Shown: positions 18,522 through 28,656 of the stretch, in pieces
How the letters are laid out: every line of letters starts with the position of its first letter
Position numbering within the stretch: the first letter of the stretch is position 1
Origin: Mycobacterium sp.
GTDB lineage: Bacteria > Actinomycetota > Actinomycetes > Mycobacteriales > Mycobacteriaceae
Length of the DNA stretch: 64,000 nucleotides
Direction of reading: 5' to 3'
NCBI GenBank assembly: GCA_021732005.1
Contig: JAKFVT010000027.1
Location: 124,001 to 188,000, forward strand
Notes under the pieces: generated by a model
What the model was told of the DNA's origin: nothing
Database searches by the model: none
The model's input: only the letters and a program-made list of their open reading frames with translations
Program-made: the position numbers and the translations under genes

Positions 18522-19877
18522 TCACTCGACGATGCCGGACAGTTCGAACTCCGCCAGGGTCTGGGCGATCACCTCACGCAGGCGGTGACGTGAGTTGTCG
18601 GCGCCCGGTTGGTAACTCATCACGGGAACGATGACCATACCGCCGACGCGCGCCGACGCCACCGTCATCAGGCCGCGCCGCCGTTCGAGGACGTCGAGGG
18701 TGAGGTTGCGGTCGACCCCGCCGAAGTAGAAGCGCTCGCACGGTGTCCCGTCGAGCTGCAGCAGATCGTCTGGGACGTCACCCATGTTCGAACAGGACAC
18801 CGGCACGTCGGTGGAGAAGTTGAAGGCCATGTCGGCTATGCGACCCATCGCCCGCTTGGGCAGGAAGGGGATCAGCGGGAGCAGCGCGACCATCTCGTCG
18901 GGCTTCTCGCGGGCGGTGATCAAACCCTTCTTGATCGCCGAGCGAGCGCCGGAGAGATCCTTGGCGACCGGGCCCGGGTCGAACGTCACGTTGGCGATCG
19001 TCACGACGTTGCCGCCGGTGTCGCCGGGGCTGTCGCGCTCGCTGACCGGGATCATCAGCGTCGCCGCACCGTCACCGGGGCGGGTTCGGCCGAGGTTCTG
19101 TGCCAGCTTGCCTGCAAACCCGGCTACCAGCGAAAAGTGGTTCCCGCCAAGGTCTTTCGCGCGCTGATCCCACAGTTCTTTGTCGATGACCGCCGTCGTG
19201 AACGCAATCATCACCGGCTGGCCGGCACCGTGAGTGGGCACCGACACCGGCTCGCTCGGGCGTACCAGCTCGTCCTTACGACGGGTGGCGACCCTGGCCG
19301 CTTTGACCAGCGTCCGCCCGATCTCCGGCAGATCGGACCCGAGCTGACGCAGATCCTCCAGCACGGCGCGTGAGCGGGTGCGAGAGTTCCGGGGCGGATA
19401 ACCGAGATCCTTGCCGGCGCCGTGGACCGCGGCGATGACCGACGCCACGACGCCGCCGCCGTCGACGACGGTGTGCGATACGACCAGGCTCACCGCGCTG
19501 GTGCCGTCGGTGAACGACTGGACGCCCATCCGCCAGGCCGGTGAGTATTCAGGGTCGAGCGGCAACTCCACCTGCTCGTGCGCCCAGTCCCACAGCTCCT
19601 CGCGGGGTCGCGGCTGCTCGGCGATCTCCAGCGGCGCCTGCGGTCCGGCGACCGACACCCACCGGTGCCGGCCGAACGGCAGCGGTGAGGTCTCGACCAA
19701 CCGGCCGACGAGTCCGCGGCCGAAGTTCTGGTGAAATCGCCGAACACCGTCGAGGTCGACAGTGTGCTCGTAGATCCAGATGAGCTGCATGACGGCCTCT
19801 TGGCCGGCGCCACGCAGCGCCAGCAACAACGCCTGATCGGCGTAGGGCACTACGTTGTCAGGTTTGGGCTTCCCCAC
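18522..19877 (-). CDS. WS/DGAT-PapA-like acyltransferase, paralogue A
   Basis: The 451-residue protein shares architecture with its downstream neighbour: WIYEHTVDLDGVRRFHQNF at the N-terminus, the active-site variant SHTVVDG (S134-G140) and PVSCSNMGDVPDD in the C-lobe. Ser again replaces the first His of HHxxxDG. The conserved downstream His and Asp imply that acyl transfer is still possible. The GTG at 19877 lies four bases after the papA stop, so the genes are probably co-translated. Two copies suggest two acylation steps on one glycolipid, or a heteromeric enzyme; both are inference. Confidence 0.8.
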   Translation of the reverse strand: MGKPKPDNVVPYADQALLLALRGAGQEAVMQLIWIYEHTVDLDGVRRFHQNFGRGLVGRLVETSPLPFGRHRWVSVAGPQAPLEIAEQPRPREELWDWAHEQVELPLDPEYSPAWRMGVQSFTDGTSAVSLVVSHTVVDGGGVVASVIAAVHGAGKDLGYPPRNSRTRSRAVLEDLRQLGSDLPEIGRTLVKAARVATRRKDELVRPSEPVSVPTHGAGQPVMIAFTTAVIDKELWDQRAKDLGGNHFSLVAGFAGKLAQNLGRTRPGDGAATLMIPVSERDSPGDTGGNVVTIANVTFDPGPVAKDLSGARSAIKKGLITAREKPDEMVALLPLIPFLPKRAMGRIADMAFNFSTDVPVSCSNMGDVPDDLLQLDGTPCERFYFGGVDRNLTLDVLERRRGLMTVASARVGGMVIVPVMSYQPGADNSRHRLREVIAQTLAEFELSGIVE

Positions 19878-19881
19878 CGGG

Positions 19882-21336
19882 TCAGACCGTCGCGATAGGC
19901 ACGCGAGACGACGAGACCAGCTCGGAACGGCCGTCGGCCACCCGCAGATAAATGCACTTCATCAGCTCGACGAACTCGGCGACCGATTCGCGGGCGATCG
20001 GGTTGTCCGGGTAGGCGACGGTGATGATCGTGCCCTCGGTACGACGGTTCACCCACATGCCGACCTGATTGGCCGCGCCCAGATCGGTGTAGATGTGCCC
20101 GTTCTGGGCGTACCACTGCGACATGATGACCGGGTTCAGCGGCGGCAGACCCACATCGAGGTAGGACAGCATCGGCACGCCGGGACCGGCCGGCCGGATG
20201 CGCGGCGTGTCCTCGGTGTCCGCGAGCTCATAGACCCGCTCGATCGGCACGTTGGCCAGCGGCATCCCGGAGTCGAATGACTCCTGGGCGGCCCGGGCGA
20301 CCTCGGCGAAATTGCGGGCGGCGACCGGCACCGACAGCGGAACCACGCCGGTGAACCAGCCCGTGGTCATGAACTCCGCGGGCGTGCTGCGGGTGGTGGT
20401 CGGGGTGATGACGTAGTAGTCGTCGTCGCCGGTCAGCTGCCGGTGAGCGAGCGCCGCGGCGGCGAACACCCCGCCGATGAACCGGGCACCGGCCGCGGTG
20501 CAGGCCGACTCGAAGCGGTCGGACTCGTGCTCGTCCATGAGCTGCACGGTGAGCAGGTCACCGCTGCAGTGCACCGACGGATCGCCCAGCGGCAGCGGGA
20601 ACGTCGGCATGGTGCCGCCGTTGCTCTCCAGGAAGTCCAGCCAGCCGCGGACGTCAGGCGAATCCATGGTCAGCTGCCCGGTGTAGTCGTGCTGACGCGC
20701 GCAGTAGTCCTGGTAGCTGCCAGCCTCGGGCAGGCGCAGCGGCGCGCCGCCGCCGGCCAGGGCCTCGTAGTTCATGTGCATCTCTACGAACAGCGCCATC
20801 ATCAGCATCGCGTCGGCGTGCAGGTGGTCGACGCTGACGTAGAAAGTGAAGTGATCGTCACGCTGGATCACGCCGAATCGGAAGCAGTCCCACTCCAGCG
20901 GGCTCGGGGTGTCGAGCACGTGCTTCTTCCACTGCGCGGAGTTCATGTCGCCGTGCTTGGTGGCCACGAACTGGATGTCGTTCGGGTTCTCCAGCGTGTG
21001 GCGGACCAGCCGGTCGGTGCCGTTGTCGTCGGCGACGAACTCGAACCAGCTGTGGAACGTGTCATGCCGGCGCAGGTAGGCGTTGATGACGAAGGTCATC
21101 GCGCGCACGTCGCACTTGCCCGGCATGTTCCACGCCGGGATGAGCAGCCGCGCCATCTCCAGGCCGTTGGCCGTGTGATTGCGGTAGCTGCGAATATGCT
21201 GACCCTGCTGGTAGCTCGCAGGCACATCGCTGACCGGTGCGTCCTGAACCTTCTTCAGGCACGCCGGCGACGGGCTCCACGACACGACCTTGCCTGGCGC
21301 GTCCACCCAGTCATGGATTGCGGTAAGTGCAACCAC
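19882..21336 (-). CDS. Polyketide synthase-associated acyltransferase (PapA3/PapA4 type)
   Basis: PapA enzymes move Pks-made acyl chains onto trehalose or other acceptors. The 484-residue protein contains the catalytic HxxxD motif as DHLHADA (H171, D175), then the C-lobe channel region with GWFTGVVPLSVPV and the PapA-like MLSYLDVGLPPLNP. The length agrees with PapA3/PapA4. It is preceded by a Mas/Pks5-type synthase 22 bases upstream, the standard pks-pap pairing of mycobacterial acyltrehalose and lipooligosaccharide loci. The start is a GTG at 21336. Whether it makes di-, tri- or polyacyl trehalose cannot be decided here. Confidence 0.88.
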   Translation of the reverse strand: MVALTAIHDWVDAPGKVVSWSPSPACLKKVQDAPVSDVPASYQQGQHIRSYRNHTANGLEMARLLIPAWNMPGKCDVRAMTFVINAYLRRHDTFHSWFEFVADDNGTDRLVRHTLENPNDIQFVATKHGDMNSAQWKKHVLDTPSPLEWDCFRFGVIQRDDHFTFYVSVDHLHADAMLMMALFVEMHMNYEALAGGGAPLRLPEAGSYQDYCARQHDYTGQLTMDSPDVRGWLDFLESNGGTMPTFPLPLGDPSVHCSGDLLTVQLMDEHESDRFESACTAAGARFIGGVFAAAALAHRQLTGDDDYYVITPTTTRSTPAEFMTTGWFTGVVPLSVPVAARNFAEVARAAQESFDSGMPLANVPIERVYELADTEDTPRIRPAGPGVPMLSYLDVGLPPLNPVIMSQWYAQNGHIYTDLGAANQVGMWVNRRTEGTIITVAYPDNPIARESVAEFVELMKCIYLRVADGRSELVSSSRVPIATV

Positions 21337-21358
21337 CCTAAATACCCCTTCGACCCAG

Positions 21359-24300
21359 TTAGCGGGATGCAGCTGACGTGATGACGCCGGCCAGTGTTTC
21401 GCACAGGCTCTCGGCCAACGACCGGACAGTCGTTATGTCCATCGATCTGACGCGTATTCCCGTTTCAGTTTCAATACGCGTTCTCAGTTCCAGGTTGCCC
21501 AATGAGTCCAGACCGTATTCAGAAATCGGCCGGTCCGGATCAATCGAACGACGCAAAATCAGGCTGAGCTGCTCGGATACCAGACGACGCACCCGCGTCG
21601 GCCATTCCTCGACCGGCAGCTCGTGCAACTCCGCCCGGAACGTGCTGGTGTCCGCCGGACGGTCGCCACTGGCCTTGAAGGCCTCGGCGAACGGGCTGCG
21701 GGCAGCCAGATCGGTCAGCCACGGCGTCCCGATCATCGGCGCGTAACCGCTGTAGGCGCGGTCGTGGCGCAGCAGCGCCTCGAAGGCGCGAGCGCCCTCG
21801 TCCGGGCTGATCATGGTGGTGTCGCCGGCGGCGGCCAGGTGCTTGCCCGCACCGATCTGGTCCCAGGCCGCCCACGCGATCGCCGTGGCAGGCAGACCCT
21901 GCGAACGACGCCAGTGGGTGAACCCGTCGAGCCAGCTGTTGGCCGCGGCATAGGCGCCCTGTCCCGGCGAGCCCATCAGGGCGGCCGCCGAGGAGAACGA
22001 GCAGAACCAGTCCAGCGGCTGTGCCGTGGTGGCCCGATGCAGGTGCCAGGCGCCGTAGACCTTCGGAGCCCAGTCCCGGTCGATCAGCTCGTCGGTGATG
22101 TTGGGCAGGATGGCGTCTTCGACGACGGCGGCCGCGTGCAGCACACCACGCACGGCCATGCCGGTCGCGGTGGCCACCGTCACCAGGCGGTCGACCGTCT
22201 CCGACAGCGCGATATCGCCGCTGACGACCTCGACCTGGGTTCCGGCGGCCCGCATGCGCTCGATCTCGACCAGCGCGTCGGGCTTCGGCTCCGACCGCGA
22301 GTTCAGCACGATCCGGCCGCAGCCGGCGTCGGCCATCTTCGAGGCGAGGAACAGGCCCAGCCCGCCGAGACCACCGGTGATGATGTACGAGCCGTCGCGG
22401 CGGAACACCTTGGCCTGCTCCGGCGGGACCACCACACTGCTGTGGCCCACCTTCGGAACCGACAGCAGCAGCTTGCCGGTGTGCTCGGCGGCGCCCATGA
22501 CGCGGATGGCGGTGGCGGCGTCGGCCAGCGGATAGTGCGTGGTCTCCGGCTGCGGCAGCACACCTTCGGCCGTCATCCGGTACACGGTGTCCAGCAGCTC
22601 GCGGATCTGCGCGGGATGCGTGGTGGCCATCAGCGCCAGGTCGACACCGTAGAAGGACAGGTTCTTGCGGAACGGGAACAGCCCGAGGCGGGTGTCACCG
22701 TAGATGTCCTTCTTGCCGATCTCGACGAACCGTCCGCCGAAGGCCAGCAGATCGACGCCGGCCCGCTGGGAGGCGCCGGTCAGCGAGTTCAGCACGATGT
22801 CCACGCCGTAACCGTCGGTGTCCCGGCGGATCTCCTCGCCGAAGGCGGCGCTGCGCGAGTCGTACACGTGGGTGATGCCCATGCCGCGCAGGATGTCGCG
22901 GCGCTCCTCGGTGCCCGCGGTGGCGAAGATCTCCGCACCGAAGTGGCGGGCGATGGCGATCGCGGCCTGGCCCACACCACCGGTCGCGGAGTGGATCAGC
23001 ACCTTGTCCCCGGCCTTGATCTTGGCCAGGTCGACCAGGCTGTACCAGGCGGTCGCCGAGGCGGTGGACACCGCTGCGGCCTGATCGTCGCGCAGGCCGG
23101 ACGGCAGCGTGACGGCCACGTCGGCATCGCAGGTCACGAAGGTGCCCCAGCAGCCGTTGGGCGACATACCGCCCACGTGGTCGCCGACCCGGTGCGAGGT
23201 GACGTCGGGACCGACCGCGGTGACCACACCGGCGAAGTCGATGCCCAGCTGCGGGTGCAGGCCCTCGAAGCTCGGATACCGGCCGAAGGCCAGCAGCACG
23301 TCGGCGAAGTTCAGGCTGGACGCGGTGACCGCGACCTCGATCTGACCCGGCCCCGGCGGGATCCGGTCGAACGCCGCCAGCTCCAAGGTTTGCATGTCAC
23401 CGGGGACGCGGATCTCCAGGCGCATGCCGTCGCGGGAGTGGTCCACGACGGTGGTGTAGCGCTCGTCCGGCTGCAGGGGGCTCGGGAACAGGTGCGCGGT
23501 GTACCACTTGCCGGCGCGGAAGGCGGTCTCGTCCTCCTCCGAACCGGTCAGCAGTGCGCGGGCCACCAGTTTGGCGTCGACATCGTCGTCGACGTCGATC
23601 TGGCTGGGCCGCAGCTGCGGGTACTCGGCGCCGATCACGCGGAGCAGACCCCGCAGGCCGGCCTGCTCGAGGTTGGGGCGGTCGTCGGCCAGCACCGTCT
23701 GGGCGTTGCGGGTGACGACGTGCAACCGCGGCGGTTCGCCTGCGGTGTCCGCGAGCTCGCGGGCGATCCGGACCAGGTGGCGAACCTGCTCTCCGCCGCG
23801 CAGCGGCATCTGCTCTTCCGGGCAGCCGGCGATGCGCGCCGGGGACACCACGACGACGTTGTCGAACCCGCCCTCGGAGAAGTACGACGCGAGCCGCTCG
23901 GCGTTGCCGGCGTGGTCGGCCTGCTGCGGCCAGGACATGGTGGTCACGTCGGCGTCGTTGAGCTTGAGCGCATCGGTGAGCGCCGAGGCCAGCAGGTCCA
24001 CGGTGTCGGAGGTGCTGACCAGCAACCAGGTCGCGGAGTTGTTCTGGGTGACTTCGGCGAGCTGATGCTGGCGCCACTCGATGCCGAGCAGACGCTCGTT
24101 GAGCACCCGATCGCCCTCGTTGCTCTCCGACATGCCGCTGCCCATGCGCAGACCCTCGACGGTGAACAGCACCGTGCCGTAGTCGTCGAGCAGATCGATG
24201 TCGGCCTGAACAGTGGAGCCGTCGAGTGAGGTCACCCGGGTCAGGCAGTAGCGGGCGTTGCGCACCGCGCCGTGCACGCGCAGCCGGTCCACGCCGAGCG

Positions 24301-27300
24301 GCAGCAGCAGCGCGCCGGTGCCGGAGGCTTGCACGCCCGGGTGGGCCGCGACCGACTGGAAGCAGGCGTCCAGCAGCGCCGGATGCACGCCGTAGGAGGT
24401 CTGCTGGTTGCGGATGGAGGTCGGCAGGCCGATCTCGGCCAGCACGGTGTCGGCGTTCTCGTCGGCGGCGTTGACGGCCTGCAGCGCGGTGAACGCCGGG
24501 CCGAACTGAACGCCGCGGCCGTCGAACCACTGCCGCACGCCGTCGCCGTCGGCGCGGGTGGGATGGGCGCTCTGCAGCGCATCCATGTCGTAGGGCTGCG
24601 GCTGCTCGCCGGCCTCACGTGCGGTCAGCACCGCGCTGGCGCGTTGCTCACGCTCGCCGTCGATATCGGTCTCCACCATGAACTGGAGGACGCCGGGGGC
24701 TTCGGCCGAGGCGGTGGCGCTGACCGGGGTCAGATCCTTGAGCAGCAGCATCGCGTCGAACGTGACGTCGCGGACCTCGGCGTCGTCACCGAAGATGGTG
24801 CGCGCGGCGGCCAGAGCCATCTCGCAGTAGGCCGCGCCGGGGAGCGCAGCGACGTTGTTGATCTGGTGATCGACCAGCCACGGGTGCGCGCTGGTGCCGA
24901 CCTCGGCCGCCCAGGCGTGGCGCTCGGGCTCCTCCAGCAGGCGGACGTGCGACCCCAGCAGCGGGTGAGCCGCGACCAGGTGGGTGCCGCGGGTCTGGTT
25001 CTCCGCGCCGTCCGGAATCAGCACCAGGTTGCGGTGGGCCCAGGTGGGCAGCGGGGCGTCGACCAGGCGGCCGGCCGGATACAGCACCGAGAAGTCGACC
25101 TTCGCACCGGCGGAGTACAGGTCGCCGAGGAACTCGCCCATGCCGTGCGGCACGTCCTGGCCACGTCGCATCCCGGCCAGCGCGGCGACGGAGATGTCCA
25201 GCGTGGCGGCGGTCTGGTCGATCGCGCGGATCAGCAGCGGGTGCGGGGACAGCTCGCCGAACACCCGGAAGCCGTCTTCCAGCGCGGTCTGCACGGCGGC
25301 CGAGAACCGGACCGTGTGGCGCAGGTTGTCGACCCAGTAGTCGGCGTCGCAGTACGGCTGCTCGCGCGGGTCGAACGAGGTGGCCGAGTAGTAGGGCACC
25401 TCGGGGGCCATCGGGCTGATGTCGTCGAGCATCTCGGAGAGTTCGTCGAGGATCGGGTCGACCTGCGGCGAGTGTGACGCCACGTCGACGTTGACCTCGC
25501 GGGCCATGATCTCGCGCGCTTCCCAGCCCGCCACGATCCGGCGGACGGTCTCGGTGTCGCCGCCGATCACGGTCGACTTGGGCGACGCCACGACGGCGAC
25601 CACCACGTCCTCGATGCCCTGCTGTTCGAGTTCTTCACGGACCTGCTGGGCGGGCATCTCGACCGACGCCATCGCTCCCCCGCCGGCCAGCCGCAGGCAT
25701 AGCAGCGAGCGACGGCAGATGACCTTGACGCCGTCCTCAAGGGACAGCGCGCCGGAGACGACGGCGGCGGCGACCTCACCCAGTGAGTGGCCGATGACCG
25801 CTCCGGGCTGGACTCCGTAGGAGCGCATCGTGGCGGCCATCGCGACCTGCACGGCGAAGATCGTGGGCTGGACGCGATGGATGCCCTCGACGGTGTCGGC
25901 CGCCGTCATCGCCTCGGTGACCGAGAAGTCGGATTCGGCGGCGATCAGCGGCTCGATCTCGGCGATCTTGGCGGCGAAGACCGGCTCGGTGGCCAACAGC
26001 TCGGTGCCCATCGACGCCCACTGCGAGCCCTGGCCGGAGAAGATCCACACCGGGCCGCGGTCATCGTGACCCACGGCGGGCTGGAACGGGTCGTCGCCCT
26101 CGGCGACGTGGCGCAGGCCGGCGATCAGCTCGGCGCGGTCGTCGGCGATGACCGAGGTGCGCAGCGGGCGGTGTCCGCGGCGTCGGGCGAGCGTATAGCC
26201 CAGGTCGCGCAGCGACAGCTCCTCGCCGGCGGACTCGACCCAATCGGCGAGGCGTGCCGCGGTGTTGCGCAACTCCTCGACCGAGCTGGAGCACACCGGG
26301 AAAACCAGGAGCTCTTTCGCGGCGTCGGGCGTGGCGGACTCGACGACCACGGGGGCCTCGGGCGCCTGCTCGAGAATGAGGTGCACGTTGGTGCCCGACA
26401 TGCCGTAGGACGAGACGCCCGCGCGGCGCGGCCCGCTGTCCTTGGGCCACGGGATGTTGTCGGTCGGGACGAACATGCCCGTCTTGACCTTGGCGTTCTT
26501 CTCGGACAGCTGGGTGAAGTGCACGTTCTGGGGCACAACGCCGTGATGCACGGCCAGGACGGCTTTCATCAGGCCGAGAACACCCGCGGCGGACTCGGCG
26601 TGGCCGAAGTTGCCCTTGACCGACGTCAGCGCGCACGGACCGTCGGTGCCGTAGACGGTGGAGACGCTGTTGAACTCGATCGTGTCCCCGACCGGGGTGC
26701 CGGTGCCGTGCGCCTCGACCATGCCCACGGTGGCGGGGTCGACGCCGGCCGCGGCCAGCGCGGCCTGGAAGACGGAGACCTGGGCGTCGCGCGACGGGGT
26801 CAGGATGTTCTCGGTGCGGCCGTCCTGATTGGAGGCGCTGCTCTTGATGACAGCCAGCACCCGGTCGCCGTCACGCTGGGCGTCGTCGAGTCGCTTGAGG
26901 ACAACGATCCCGCAGCCCTCGGAGCGCACGAACCCATCGGCGGCGACGTCGAAGGAGTGGCACCGTCCGGTCGGCGACAGCATCCCCTGTCCCGACGACG
27001 AGGCGTAGAGGCGCTGGTCCAGCATCAGCATCACGCCGCCGGCCAACGCCATGTCGCTTTCGCCCTCATGCAGGCTGCGGCAGGCCTGATGCACCGCGAC
27101 CAGGCTCGAGGAGCAGGCGGTGTCGGTGGTCAGCGCCGGGCCGTGCAGTCCGAGCGCGTGGGAGATGCGGCCCGAGGCCATGCTGAACGGGTTACCGGTG
27201 AAGGCATAGGCCTGGTCGAAGGCGCCGGCGTCGCTGGTCACCATGGCGTAGTCGTCGTGGGACATGCCGATGAAGACACCGGTCGACGAGCCGGACAGCG

Positions 27301-27646
27301 AGGACGGGGTGAAGCCCGCCTGCTCGACGGCTTCCCAGCTGGTCTCCAGCAGCACCCGGTGCTGCGGGTCCATCGCGGTGGCCTCGCGCTCGTTGATGCC
27401 GAAGAAGTCGGGATCGAAACCGGTTGCGTCATCAATGAAGGCACCCCACTTCGACACCGAGCGGCCGGGCACGCCGGGCTCCGGGTCGTAGAGGTCGTCA
27501 GCATCCCAGCGGTCGGCCGGAACTTCCGTGACCAGATCGGCGCCGTCGAGCAACGCTTCCCACAGCTTGTGAGGAGAGTCGATACCACCGGGCAACCGGC
27601 ACGCCATGCCGACTACGGCGATGGGGGTGACAGATGTCTGACGCAC
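21359..27646 (-). CDS. pks5: Mas/Pks5-type iterative type I polyketide synthase
   Basis: This 2095-residue synthase has the full KS-AT-DH-ER-KR-ACP set. The KS (about 7-425) has C178 in DTACSSS, H313 in EAHGTGT and H349 in GNFGHAES. The AT (about 534-850) has S621 in GHSLGE and the VASH segment associated with methylmalonyl specificity. The DH (about 900-1170) carries [12 protein letters not shown]. The ER (about 1400-1720) has a GGVGQAA nucleotide motif, the KR (about 1745-1930) has GGLGGLGLF and [14 protein letters not shown], and the ACP has S2048 in GLDSLGNLE. Such enzymes elongate fatty acyl primers with methylmalonyl-CoA into methyl-branched acids. pks5 is the closest named relative, but mas-like paralogues are hard to separate by eye. 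The start is a GTG at 27646. Confidence 0.92.
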   Translation of the reverse strand: MRQTSVTPIAVVGMACRLPGGIDSPHKLWEALLDGADLVTEVPADRWDADDLYDPEPGVPGRSVSKWGAFIDDATGFDPDFFGINEREATAMDPQHRVLLETSWEAVEQAGFTPSSLSGSSTGVFIGMSHDDYAMVTSDAGAFDQAYAFTGNPFSMASGRISHALGLHGPALTTDTACSSSLVAVHQACRSLHEGESDMALAGGVMLMLDQRLYASSSGQGMLSPTGRCHSFDVAADGFVRSEGCGIVVLKRLDDAQRDGDRVLAVIKSSASNQDGRTENILTPSRDAQVSVFQAALAAAGVDPATVGMVEAHGTGTPVGDTIEFNSVSTVYGTDGPCALTSVKGNFGHAESAAGVLGLMKAVLAVHHGVVPQNVHFTQLSEKNAKVKTGMFVPTDNIPWPKDSGPRRAGVSSYGMSGTNVHLILEQAPEAPVVVESATPDAAKELLVFPVCSSSVEELRNTAARLADWVESAGEELSLRDLGYTLARRRGHRPLRTSVIADDRAELIAGLRHVAEGDDPFQPAVGHDDRGPVWIFSGQGSQWASMGTELLATEPVFAAKIAEIEPLIAAESDFSVTEAMTAADTVEGIHRVQPTIFAVQVAMAATMRSYGVQPGAVIGHSLGEVAAAVVSGALSLEDGVKVICRRSLLCLRLAGGGAMASVEMPAQQVREELEQQGIEDVVVAVVASPKSTVIGGDTETVRRIVAGWEAREIMAREVNVDVASHSPQVDPILDELSEMLDDISPMAPEVPYYSATSFDPREQPYCDADYWVDNLRHTVRFSAAVQTALEDGFRVFGELSPHPLLIRAIDQTAATLDISVAALAGMRRGQDVPHGMGEFLGDLYSAGAKVDFSVLYPAGRLVDAPLPTWAHRNLVLIPDGAENQTRGTHLVAAHPLLGSHVRLLEEPERHAWAAEVGTSAHPWLVDHQINNVAALPGAAYCEMALAAARTIFGDDAEVRDVTFDAMLLLKDLTPVSATASAEAPGVLQFMVETDIDGEREQRASAVLTAREAGEQPQPYDMDALQSAHPTRADGDGVRQWFDGRGVQFGPAFTALQAVNAADENADTVLAEIGLPTSIRNQQTSYGVHPALLDACFQSVAAHPGVQASGTGALLLPLGVDRLRVHGAVRNARYCLTRVTSLDGSTVQADIDLLDDYGTVLFTVEGLRMGSGMSESNEGDRVLNERLLGIEWRQHQLAEVTQNNSATWLLVSTSDTVDLLASALTDALKLNDADVTTMSWPQQADHAGNAERLASYFSEGGFDNVVVVSPARIAGCPEEQMPLRGGEQVRHLVRIARELADTAGEPPRLHVVTRNAQTVLADDRPNLEQAGLRGLLRVIGAEYPQLRPSQIDVDDDVDAKLVARALLTGSEEDETAFRAGKWYTAHLFPSPLQPDERYTTVVDHSRDGMRLEIRVPGDMQTLELAAFDRIPPGPGQIEVAVTASSLNFADVLLAFGRYPSFEGLHPQLGIDFAGVVTAVGPDVTSHRVGDHVGGMSPNGCWGTFVTCDADVAVTLPSGLRDDQAAAVSTASATAWYSLVDLAKIKAGDKVLIHSATGGVGQAAIAIARHFGAEIFATAGTEERRDILRGMGITHVYDSRSAAFGEEIRRDTDGYGVDIVLNSLTGASQRAGVDLLAFGGRFVEIGKKDIYGDTRLGLFPFRKNLSFYGVDLALMATTHPAQIRELLDTVYRMTAEGVLPQPETTHYPLADAATAIRVMGAAEHTGKLLLSVPKVGHSSVVVPPEQAKVFRRDGSYIITGGLGGLGLFLASKMADAGCGRIVLNSRSEPKPDALVEIERMRAAGTQVEVVSGDIALSETVDRLVTVATATGMAVRGVLHAAAVVEDAILPNITDELIDRDWAPKVYGAWHLHRATTAQPLDWFCSFSSAAALMGSPGQGAYAAANSWLDGFTHWRRSQGLPATAIAWAAWDQIGAGKHLAAAGDTTMISPDEGARAFEALLRHDRAYSGYAPMIGTPWLTDLAARSPFAEAFKASGDRPADTSTFRAELHELPVEEWPTRVRRLVSEQLSLILRRSIDPDRPISEYGLDSLGNLELRTRIETETGIRVRSMDITTVRSLAESLCETLAGVITSAASR

Positions 27647-27662
27647 GTCCGCTCACACCTCT

Positions 27663-27678
27663 CTTGGCACTTGCCAAG
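27663..27678. promoter_or_regulatory. Perfect palindrome just upstream of the pks gene
   Basis: CTTGGCA-CT-TGCCAAG is a perfect 7-base inverted repeat with a 2-base centre, 17-32 bases before the pks start. The half-site TTGCCAA occurs again at 27721-27727, exactly 50 bases from its copy at 27671. It could be an operator or a small hairpin in the 5' leader; no matching regulator is assigned. Confidence 0.5.
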
Positions 27679-28656
27679 GCAACCCAACCTGACCTTGTAG
27701 CCCCGCGCGCCACGTCAAAGTTGCCAATGTCCTCGGTAGCCTAGCTGTTTTTCGTTAAGTGCGCGACAAATGTTTCGAGTTTTTGATTAGGGATTGGGCA
27801 AAGTGACCTTTGGCCCTAAGAGGTTGGCTGGTCCGGCGCATATCTGATTGCTGCCGTTTCTCTCACGGGACCCGACAAGACAGCTGCAGCGCTTTATCGA
27901 GCGATTCTAAAAACCGCCTCTACCTGCGACTTTGCAAAGTCTTTGCCATCTGGGCAAACCGCCGAACACCGCCGACAACCCCGTTCCGGGGGCCAAGTGC
28001 GAAGTTGCAGGGTGTTTTCTATCGCAATTCAGCCACAATTAGGCTTCGAGAGGGTTATAGCAAATTTAGGATATGGAGCCACCGGAAAAGCTCGCCCGGT
28101 GGATCACAATTGCTTGCCAGCCCCCATTCGATGGTGTCCCATATCGCCCGGGAACGTACACCGCACCTGCGTGATAGCGTGGCGTCCCTGAGAGTTTCCG
28201 CTACCGCGCCTCAGCATCAGAAAACCCTCTTGCCTGCAGCTATCGTTCCGTTACACAGGAGATGGCTACTAACCTGAGAGTAGGCTGAGATTTCGATATC
28301 AGAAACCAGGGAGACGTGATTCAGGCCACATTTACTTGTCGGCAGACGTTCCGATTCCGGGCTCGCTGATATTTCACAGGCTGTGGCAGCAAACGGTTCT
28401 GGATAAATGACCGGCTATTCGCAGATATTTGGCGAACTTTTGCCGGAAAGGGATCTTTAGTGCGGTTCAGCCGACGCCCCGTGACATTTATCACCCGCTT
28501 AAGGGGGTCTTGTGAACTCGCTGTGAAAGTTAGCTGGAGCCCCGACGAGGGACGTGTGGCGAGGCCGGCGGCGGTGTCCCGGAACCCTCCGACCAGGCAA
28601 CTTCCCGAACATCGGGGTTCCACAGCAAGGGCTCAGAACGGCGATGTGACGCGGAG
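27679..28656. other. Long, lower-GC intergenic region between pks5-like gene and lipL
   Basis: About 1 kb without a convincing gene. Base composition is close to balanced instead of the roughly two-thirds GC of the surroundings, and the short open frames here lack coding character. On the minus strand, TAGGCT at 27738-27743 is a possible -10 for the pks operon. A PhoP-like direct repeat lies at 28509-28528. I see no tRNA, insertion sequence or clear relic of a gene. Low GC suggests a silenced (Lsr2-type) promoter region or transferred DNA; both are inference. Confidence 0.6.
28509..28528 (-). promoter_or_regulatory. PhoP-box-like direct repeat
   Basis: The minus strand reads TCACAGC-GAGT-TCACAAG, two copies of the recalled PhoP half-site TCACAGC with the expected 4-base spacer (11-base period) and mismatch only in the second copy. 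PhoP controls acyltrehalose and sulfolipid loci in M. tuberculosis. The site is about 860 bases from the pks start, so a link to that gene is uncertain. Confidence 0.35.

Noticed and set aside
21623..24229. 868-residue plus-strand open frame
   Set aside because: It is the complement of the Pks coding sequence, a typical high-GC shadow with biased composition.
25787..27700. 637-residue plus-strand open frame
   Set aside because: Antisense shadow of the Pks KS/AT region without recognisable motifs.
27810..28277. 155-residue plus-strand frame in the long intergenic region
   Set aside because: No ribosome site, atypical codon use for the window and no family features; likely chance in lower-GC DNA.
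28321..28623. 100-residue minus-strand frame in the same region
   Set aside because: Starts without a ribosome site and has no hydrophobic or domain pattern.
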